Below are positions 35,932-41,249 of a DNA stretch of 41,249 nucleotides, in pieces (position 1 is the stretch's first letter; every line of letters begins with the position of its first letter). Location of the stretch: assembly GCA_023139575.1 (NCBI GenBank), contig JAGLNJ010000152.1, positions 1 through 41,249 of the forward strand, read 5' to 3'. Under the pieces are notes generated by a model. That model saw only the letters and a program-made list of their open reading frames with translations, made no database searches and was not told the DNA's origin. This stretch comes from Candidatus Omnitrophota bacterium (GTDB lineage: Bacteria; Omnitrophota; Gorgyraeia; Zapsychrales; JANLHA01). The position numbers and the translations under genes were made by a program.

Positions 35932-36660
35932 TTAAAAAGTCGCTATTGAGAATTCGTAGGCTTCAATCTGACTGATCTTCTGGATGAGAATTTGAATCAT
36001 AGGATAACTAATAAATACAGCGATATAAAGCCAGAAGAAGATCGATAGCCCGATAGAAAGAATATCCCAGAACGCTTCCCAGCGAATGTTCCGTTTGTAG
36101 AGATCATTAAAGGCGCAGCGTATGTTTTTCAGTCTTTTTTCATTAGCGAATTTGTCATAAATTTTTTTCCGATAAACAATGCTTCCATTGATAATGTCAT
36201 CCAGGATTTGGAAATATTCAATGTTGTAATCGCATTCTTCTTTGTTGTGGGAATTCTTGACATATTTTGTATTGCAGCGAGAACAATAGCAGGTATAGTT
36301 CATGTGAAACAGGTTGGTAGCAACAACATTGAAAAAAAACCAGGGAAGATTAAAAAAAACAGTGAAGTTTAAGGGGGCGATAAAAAAACGTTTTAATCGG
36401 GGTCCGTGTTTGAGCCGGTTTCGATGCAGATCAAAATCCAGGAACAAACTGCGATTGCCGATATAACTGCGCAAATGATACTGCTTATGAGAATCAGAAA
36501 TCTGCCCATGGTATTTTCCGCTGATATTATCGCGCACGGATTTATGTTCAGACAATTTCAACGCTTGTGGAAGAGAAATGTCCAATAGCTTGCCGTCGCA
36601 TTTTTGGCACTGCATGACACGCTCATGGAAAAATATGTTGCATTCAAGACAGATTTTCAT
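35932..36660 (-). CDS. zinc-ribbon membrane protein, unknown
   Basis: The 242-residue minus-strand product begins with a zinc-ribbon-like CxxC pair (C4/C7 and C18/C21 in MKICLECNIFF and VMQCQKCDG). A second Cys cluster in TCYCSRCNTKY and ECDYN may bind another metal. Two hydrophobic regions are visible, one near residues 89-115 (FFIAPLNFTVFFNLPWFF) and one near the C-terminus (FWDILSIGLSIFFWLYIAVF). No family is recognised. It is divergent from the GDSL lipoprotein gene with a 144-base AT-rich intergenic region. Confidence 0.65.
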   Translation of the reverse strand: MKICLECNIFFHERVMQCQKCDGKLLDISLPQALKLSEHKSVRDNISGKYHGQISDSHKQYHLRSYIGNRSLFLDFDLHRNRLKHGPRLKRFFIAPLNFTVFFNLPWFFFNVVATNLFHMNYTCYCSRCNTKYVKNSHNKEECDYNIEYFQILDDIINGSIVYRKKIYDKFANEKRLKNIRCAFNDLYKRNIRWEAFWDILSIGLSIFFWLYIAVFISYPMIQILIQKISQIEAYEFSIATF

Positions 36661-36778
36661 GGTTTAGATATTTCGAAAGTTTCTTATTAAGTGTAGTTTA
36701 TAATAAAAAATCAATCCTGTCAGTAATGAATTATAAAATTTATACCACTTTAAACTCGTTATGATAACATGAGTGTAT

Positions 36779-36784
36779 TATAAT
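36779..36784 (+). promoter_or_regulatory. possible -10 box for the GDSL gene
   Basis: TATAAT at 36779-36784 lies 20 bases upstream of ATG 36805 in the divergent AT-rich intergenic region. No matching -35 box is seen, and the leader would be only about 14 bases. Confidence 0.3.
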
Positions 36785-36804
36785 TACCAATTATCCCAAA
36801 TCAT

Positions 36805-37419
36805 ATGAAAATAAAAATACTGTTATTTATGATCAGTGCTTTCCTTTTCGCCGGTTGCAGCCGGCCGATCGCCAATCTCAATTCAACCGGAGAGAATGTT
36901 ATCTGTTTCGGTGCTAGCATAACTCATGGTTATGGTGTCGCTCAGGGAAAAGATTTCCCGGCTCTTTTGAGTGAATCTTTAAACGAACCGGTTATTAATG
37001 CCGGAAATCCCGGGGATACGACGCGTCATGCCCTGGATCGTTTAGACCGGGATGTCCTTAACATGAATCCGAAATTGGTTCTCATTGAATTTGGCGCTAA
37101 TGATTATTTTCAGAAAATGTCTGCGATTGAAACTTTCCGGAATCTTGAAAAGTTAATACGGAAAATTCAAGGAGCACATGCGGCAGTTGTTTTGGTGGAG
37201 GTGCGTTTGGGGTTGTTGTCAGACAAATTCGGCAAAAGAATGAAGGAATTAGCTGAGAAAACCAAAGCAGGATATGTTTCCCATGTTATGAAGGGTATTA
37301 TTGCCAATCCTCAGCTTAAAGTAGATAGTATTCATCCTAATGCGAAAGGCTATGAGATCATCGCCAAGAGGATTCACAAGGTTGTTGCCCCCTTATTGCG
37401 GAAGATGAAAAAATATTGA
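36805..37419 (+). CDS. GDSL/SGNH-family lipoprotein hydrolase (TesA-like)
   Basis: The 204-residue protein has a lipoprotein signal (KILLFMISAFLFAGC, lipidated Cys18) and an SGNH hydrolase fold resembling arylesterase/lysophospholipase TesA. Block I reads ICFGASITHGYGV with nucleophile Ser38; here Ala37 replaces the Asp of GDS. The oxyanion blocks NAGNPGDTTRHALDRL and IEFGANDYFQ (block III Asn) follow. DSIHPNAKGYEIIAKRI carries the catalytic Asp-x-x-His pair. All catalytic residues are kept, so it should be active on an ester substrate in the periplasm or outer membrane. The substrate is unknown. Confidence 0.87.
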   Translation: MKIKILLFMISAFLFAGCSRPIANLNSTGENVICFGASITHGYGVAQGKDFPALLSESLNEPVINAGNPGDTTRHALDRLDRDVLNMNPKLVLIEFGANDYFQKMSAIETFRNLEKLIRKIQGAHAAVVLVEVRLGLLSDKFGKRMKELAEKTKAGYVSHVMKGIIANPQLKVDSIHPNAKGYEIIAKRIHKVVAPLLRKMKKY

Positions 37420-37449
37420 TTTTTCCCGTATTTTTCTTTAAATTTTACG

Positions 37450-37455
37450 TATAAT
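37450..37455 (+). promoter_or_regulatory. possible -10 box for third MORN gene
   Basis: TATAAT (37450-37455) lies 54 bases before ATG 37510, a normal leader distance. No clear -35 hexamer is present at 16-18 bases spacing. Confidence 0.35.
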
Positions 37456-37509
37456 GTCTTTTAATAGAAAGTTTTTGCGTCTTTTCCAAATAATTGATAA
37501 GGATAAGTC

Positions 37510-38397
37510 ATGAAGTGTTCCAATACGTTTTCAATTAAACGCTTTTTTCTGGGTTTCGCAGCTCTTTTTCTTTGTTCATCATGTGGAGACGGCATCGGCT
37601 TTTTCGAGAAAACACCTCTTTGTCTTGAGACCCGAAAAAAACACTTTGAAGACGGCACACTCAAGGCGGAATTATGTGTCAGCAGTGGAAAGAAAAACGG
37701 ATTGGCGAAAGTCTATGATAAAGAAGGGAATACTATTCTCGAGGCTATTTTTAAAGCTGATAAAAAGCACGGCCACTTCAAAGAGTATTATCCCAATGGC
37801 GTTCTAAAAAAGAAGGCATTTTACCAAAATGACAAGTTGGAAGGAGAGGTGAAGGAGTTTGATGAGTTTGAAAACCTTCGGGTTGCAAAGCATTATAAAA
37901 ACGGCAAACGGCATGGTTTGATACGGACCTACTTTTGGTCTGGACACGTAGAAAGTATGGCGAAATATATAAATGATGAGGTGCAGGGAACCATAAAAGT
38001 TTTTTTTGATAATGGTCATTTGAAATATGAGCAGGAATATATTGACGGGGTCGCTAATGGGATTTACCGAGAGTACTATGAATCAGGAGAATTGAAAAAG
38101 ACAGCTAGCATGGATAGAGGAAAACAGTACGGAAGAGTTAAAGAGTTTCATCGTAACAGCAGGATTAGAAAAGAGTGGTATGCCGTTGATGGATCGGGGG
38201 AGGGGAATTTCCGCGAGTATGATACCTATGGTTATCTTAGGGCCGAAGGCCAGTATGAACGCGGTTATATCCATGGAGAATTGAGAATTTATAATTTTGG
38301 TGTTTTGGAAAGAATTGACATCTATCGTTATGGATTATTAGAGAGAAAGAATTTTTACAATAGACAAGGACATCTTGAACATGTTAGCAAGCCGTGA
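37510..38397 (+). CDS. MORN_2-repeat lipoprotein, third copy
   Basis: The 295-residue protein has a signal sequence (KRFFLGFAALFLCSSCG) with likely lipidated Cys25, although position -3 is Cys rather than the usual Leu. About ten MORN_2 repeats of roughly 23 residues follow, for example HFKEYYPNGVLKKKAFYQND and IKVFFDNGHLKYEQEYIDG. The repeat type is the same as in the proteins at 26417 and 28203, and the length is near that of the first. It stands alone between the GDSL lipoprotein and a terminator, so it is probably monocistronic. Function is unknown; an envelope adhesion or scaffolding role is only a guess. Confidence 0.8.
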   Translation: MKCSNTFSIKRFFLGFAALFLCSSCGDGIGFFEKTPLCLETRKKHFEDGTLKAELCVSSGKKNGLAKVYDKEGNTILEAIFKADKKHGHFKEYYPNGVLKKKAFYQNDKLEGEVKEFDEFENLRVAKHYKNGKRHGLIRTYFWSGHVESMAKYINDEVQGTIKVFFDNGHLKYEQEYIDGVANGIYREYYESGELKKTASMDRGKQYGRVKEFHRNSRIRKEWYAVDGSGEGNFREYDTYGYLRAEGQYERGYIHGELRIYNFGVLERIDIYRYGLLERKNFYNRQGHLEHVSKP

Positions 38398-38441
38398 AAG
38401 GTGTTAAGGACCTTCGGGTGAGTTATTAAATATGCTTTATT

Positions 38442-38467
38442 AACAACCTTTTCAGGTTGTTTTTTTT
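38442..38467 (+). terminator. Rho-independent terminator after third MORN gene
   Basis: AACAACC (38442-38448) pairs with GGTTGTT (38455-38461) around loop TTTTCA, followed by a run of seven T at 38461-38467. It lies 45 bases after the MORN stop codon and before the TPR gene. Confidence 0.85.
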
Positions 38468-38491
38468 CACACAAGCCGCATTAATTCAGTT

Positions 38492-40474
38492 ATGCCTTCT
38501 ACCAAAAAGAAACAGAACAATAAAAATCAAAAGCATCAAGCGTCGCTGAGCGGGCATGTTCTCCAGGCCGCTTTAATAATCATTGTTGTTGGGTTTGTGG
38601 CCTATCATAATAGCTTTCAATGTGAGTTTATTCTGGATAGTTATTCTAAAATCATTCAGGATCCGCGAATACATCAGTTGTGGCCGATATCGCGGGTTAT
38701 CGAGGAATCAAATAGGCCTATTATTTTTATAACATTTGCCGTTAATTATGCCATCAGTGGAATGAATGTCCTTAGTTATCACGTGTTGAATTTTCTTGTG
38801 CATATTCTGGCCGGGTTGACGTTGTTCGGTATCATAAGGCGGACGCTTGGAGAAACTTATTTGGCAGAACGTTATGGGAGTCGGGCAACGGGGCTGGCGG
38901 CTTTTATCGCTCTTTTATGGGTTATACATCCTCTGCAGACAGAAAGCGTGACGTATATTTATCAAAGATCGGAATCAATTATGTCTTTGTTTTTCCTTTT
39001 GACGCTTTATTGTTTGATCCGCTACTTGGGTTCACAAAAAGGGGTTTGGCAGGCGGCGGCGATTCTGATGTGTGCTTTTGGCATGGCCAGTAAGGCCATC
39101 ATGGTAACAGCACCGATTATTTATCTGTTTTATGATCGCACATTTTGGGCCGGGTCTTATAAAGAAATTCTCAAAAAAAGAAAATGGCTTTACCCGGGGC
39201 TCATGTTGACATGGTTTATTTTAATTAAATTGTTAATGGGGCCCCATGAATCGCAAGGCACTGCCGGTTTCGACATGAAAGATTTAACTGTTTGGCAGTA
39301 TATGGTATCCCAGCCGCAAGTTATTCTTCATTATATACGGCTTGTTTTCTGGCCACATCCTTTGGTTCTTGATTATATGTGGCCCATCGCGCAGGCCCCT
39401 GCAGATATTGTGTTACCGGCGATGTTTATCGGCGGATTGCTTATATTAACTCTTTGGGCAGTAAGGTACAGGCCGGCGTTGGGCTTTTTAGGTGTTTGGT
39501 TTTTTCTTATTTTGGCCCCGACTTCCAGTTTCATACCCATTGCTGATTTGGCTTTTGAGCACCGGATTTATTTGCCGCTGGCCGGGTTCATCACTTTGGT
39601 TGTGTTTCTATTCGATGTCATTGTTTTAGAGAAAGTGCGGAGCCGGAAAAAAAAGAAATATATCATTTTCTTTTTTGTTTTTACGATTGTGCCTGTCTTG
39701 ACCTTGCGGACAATAGCGCGCAATAGAGATTATCAAAATAGAGAGGTGATGTGGAAAGAAGTGGTGAGATACAGCCCCCGAAATTCCCGGGCCCTCTATA
39801 ATTTGGGTTTGACTTATCTTGCAGAACGACGATTGGACGAGGCCCTCGATAATTTTCTCAAGGCAACGGCTATTAAACCGGATTATGTTATGGCTTATAA
39901 CAATATGGGAAATATTTATTATGAAAAAGGCATGAAAGATGAGGCGGTGAGAAATTATGAGAAGGCTTTGAGCTTTGAGGTAATTCATCCGGAAGTCTAC
40001 AATAATTATGGTGTGGTGCTTATGGATACGGAAGATTACGAAAAGGCCGAACAGTATCTTAAGATGGCGAAAGAATACAACCCCAACGCCATTGATGCGG
40101 AGAAGAATCTCGGCAATCTGTATTATCTCACAAATGATTTGGAAAAGGCCGTGTTGCAGTATCAAAAAGTTTTGGCAAGACGGCCGGATCATCATTCGGC
40201 GCGATACAGTCTGGCCACAATTTATTTGACGCAAGGAAAACTCAATCAGGCGAAGAATGAGATGCTTTTCCTGACGCGCAATCAGCCAGAGAGTCCCGTG
40301 GCGCAGAACACCCTGGGGGAGGTTTATCTGCAGCTCAAAGATTATAAAAGCGCGGCCTTTCATTTTCAGCAGGCTTTAACGTCAGATTCGGACTTTAAAA
40401 AGGCTCAAGAGAATTTGGATGTGATTTCGGCTCTAAAGAATGCTTTGCAGGAAGAAACGGAAGGCCAAAAATAA
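38492..40474 (+). CDS. membrane protein with C-terminal TPR array (TMTC-like)
   Basis: The 660-residue protein has a basic, Gln/Lys-rich N-terminus and about ten membrane helices to residue 410. A TPR array of about six units follows at about 430-655, for example YNLGLTYLAERRLDEALDNF and MGNIYYEKGMKDEAVRNYEK. The membrane part resembles GT-C, O-mannosyltransferase-like TMTC proteins, with HPLQTESVTYIYQRSE near residue 146. The first loop reads FILDSYSKIIQDPRI, with one Asp where relatives have Asp-Asp, so catalytic activity is uncertain. It may glycosylate exported proteins or only act as a scaffold. It begins 24 bases after a terminator, and a related gene follows after 9 bases. Confidence 0.78.
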   Translation: MPSTKKKQNNKNQKHQASLSGHVLQAALIIIVVGFVAYHNSFQCEFILDSYSKIIQDPRIHQLWPISRVIEESNRPIIFITFAVNYAISGMNVLSYHVLNFLVHILAGLTLFGIIRRTLGETYLAERYGSRATGLAAFIALLWVIHPLQTESVTYIYQRSESIMSLFFLLTLYCLIRYLGSQKGVWQAAAILMCAFGMASKAIMVTAPIIYLFYDRTFWAGSYKEILKKRKWLYPGLMLTWFILIKLLMGPHESQGTAGFDMKDLTVWQYMVSQPQVILHYIRLVFWPHPLVLDYMWPIAQAPADIVLPAMFIGGLLILTLWAVRYRPALGFLGVWFFLILAPTSSFIPIADLAFEHRIYLPLAGFITLVVFLFDVIVLEKVRSRKKKKYIIFFFVFTIVPVLTLRTIARNRDYQNREVMWKEVVRYSPRNSRALYNLGLTYLAERRLDEALDNFLKATAIKPDYVMAYNNMGNIYYEKGMKDEAVRNYEKALSFEVIHPEVYNNYGVVLMDTEDYEKAEQYLKMAKEYNPNAIDAEKNLGNLYYLTNDLEKAVLQYQKVLARRPDHHSARYSLATIYLTQGKLNQAKNEMLFLTRNQPESPVAQNTLGEVYLQLKDYKSAAFHFQQALTSDSDFKKAQENLDVISALKNALQEETEGQK

Positions 40475-40483
40475 ATAATCGTC

Positions 40484-41249
40484 ATGGGATCAGCGAGAAA
40501 AAAACATAAAAAAGAAAGTTCTTCTGTCCAGGCTTCGCCATCACAGGCAGGGCAAGGGGTATTGCTGTGTCTGGTTCTGGCCGTGACGTTTTTGGCGTTT
40601 GTGCCTACGCTGAATCATTCCATCGCAGTTTGGGATGACGATGGACATCTACGCAAGAATGAAGATGTTCGCTCTTTGAGCCTCTCAAATATCAAAAGAA
40701 TTTTTACGAATACTGTTAATGCCACATACATTCCCTTAACAACTTTATCGTTCGCGTTGGAATATCATTTTTTTAAATACAAGCCTTTTATATATCATTT
40801 TAATAACATATTGTTACACTTGGGGGTGACGGCCCTTGTTTTCTTTTTTGTCAAGCGTTGCGGGGCGTCGGTGCGGGTAGCGGCTTTAGCAGCCCTTATT
40901 TTTGGCATACACCCCATGAAAGTTGAGTCGGTAGCCTGGGTGACAGAGCGCAAAGATGTCTTGTATGCTTTCTTTTACATGTTGGCCCTTCATCAATATT
41001 GGAGTTACCTGGAAGAGGGGAGAGCTCGGCCGTACATGCTGTCTTTGGTATTCGGTTTATTGAGCATACTTGCCAAGCCGATGGCGGTAAGTTTACCTTT
41101 GATTTTTTTTGTTTGTGATTGGATGTATCGACGGAGAATTACCTGGTCCATGGTTGTTGATAAGGCGGGGTATTTCCTTTATATCATCCCCATTGCCTGG
41201 ATAACATACACGCAGAACGCGCGGGCAGTGGGCCATAATCTTTATGACG
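40484..41249 (+). CDS. TMTC-like membrane protein, 3' end beyond window
   Basis: A partial reading frame (255 codons, open at the window end) starts MGSARKKHKKESSSVQ. It continues with membrane helices and is clearly related to the gene upstream. HPMKVESVAWVTERKDVL near residue 142 matches HPLQTESVTYIYQRSE at about the same position in that gene. The first loop has VWDDDGHLRKNEDVRS, keeping the acidic pair expected of GT-C enzymes. LAKPMAVSLPLIFFVCDW is another typical segment. The tandem arrangement and 9-base gap indicate an operon of duplicated genes. A C-terminal TPR array is expected but lies outside the window. Confidence 0.8.
   Translation, partial: MGSARKKHKKESSSVQASPSQAGQGVLLCLVLAVTFLAFVPTLNHSIAVWDDDGHLRKNEDVRSLSLSNIKRIFTNTVNATYIPLTTLSFALEYHFFKYKPFIYHFNNILLHLGVTALVFFFVKRCGASVRVAALAALIFGIHPMKVESVAWVTERKDVLYAFFYMLALHQYWSYLEEGRARPYMLSLVFGLLSILAKPMAVSLPLIFFVCDWMYRRRITWSMVVDKAGYFLYIIPIAWITYTQNARAVGHNLYD

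Noticed and set aside
39626-40363. Minus-strand 245-codon ORF
   Set aside because: Antisense to the TPR array; the Ile/His/Leu-rich translation reflects the repeated codon pattern of the TPR units.

Overview
The window is about 41 kb of bacterial chromosome with moderate GC and dense coding. It suggests a diderm bacterium of an uncultured lineage. There are many lipoprotein signal sequences, and MurE carries the DNPR motif of meso-diaminopimelate enzymes. The mix of a gapped dcw cluster, MORN_2-repeat lipoproteins, and tandem membrane-TPR (TMTC-like) proteins fits candidate phylum Omnitrophota best. That placement is inferred from gene content; no marker phylogeny was run.

Region 1 (1-9131) is a house-keeping block on the plus strand. 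It opens with a 22-codon ORF plus terminator, a promoter, a run of hairpins and a tRNA-Pro(CGG) gene without encoded CCA. A DUF4870-like membrane protein, acylphosphatase, ligA, an unknown lipoprotein, xerD and a CCA/poly(A)-polymerase-family nucleotidyltransferase follow. The block ends with the translation set rbfA-nrnA-truB-ribF.

Region 2 (9298-25855) is the division and cell-wall (dcw) cluster. It starts at a near-consensus sigma70 promoter followed by three 10-bp-spaced GTGG boxes, an evident MraZ operator. The order is mraZ, rsmH, ftsL-like, ftsI, murE, murF, mraY, murD, ftsW, murG, an exported zinc metallopeptidase, murC, ddl, ftsQ, ftsA. The genes are tightly packed, so one long auto-repressed transcript is likely. 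The metallopeptidase is an unusual insert and is preceded by a palindromic repeat. murB is missing between murC and ddl, and ftsZ is missing after ftsA, where a small convergent membrane-protein gene lies instead.

Region 3 (25898-38397) is an accessory patchwork of short operons. It holds three MORN_2-repeat secreted proteins, one paired with a protein-isoaspartate methyltransferase that has a signal peptide, then metY-purU. Next comes a triple-hairpin leader in front of a B-box / membrane / pilin-like fusion protein coupled to a macro-domain gene. A YceI remnant not covered by any full ORF follows, then a pair of unknown proteins, sixA-xseA-xseB, two minus-strand membrane proteins, and a GDSL-type lipoprotein.

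Region 4 (38442-41249) begins after a clear terminator. It holds two tandem membrane proteins of the TMTC / O-mannosyltransferase-like type. The first has a C-terminal TPR array; the second is cut by the window end.
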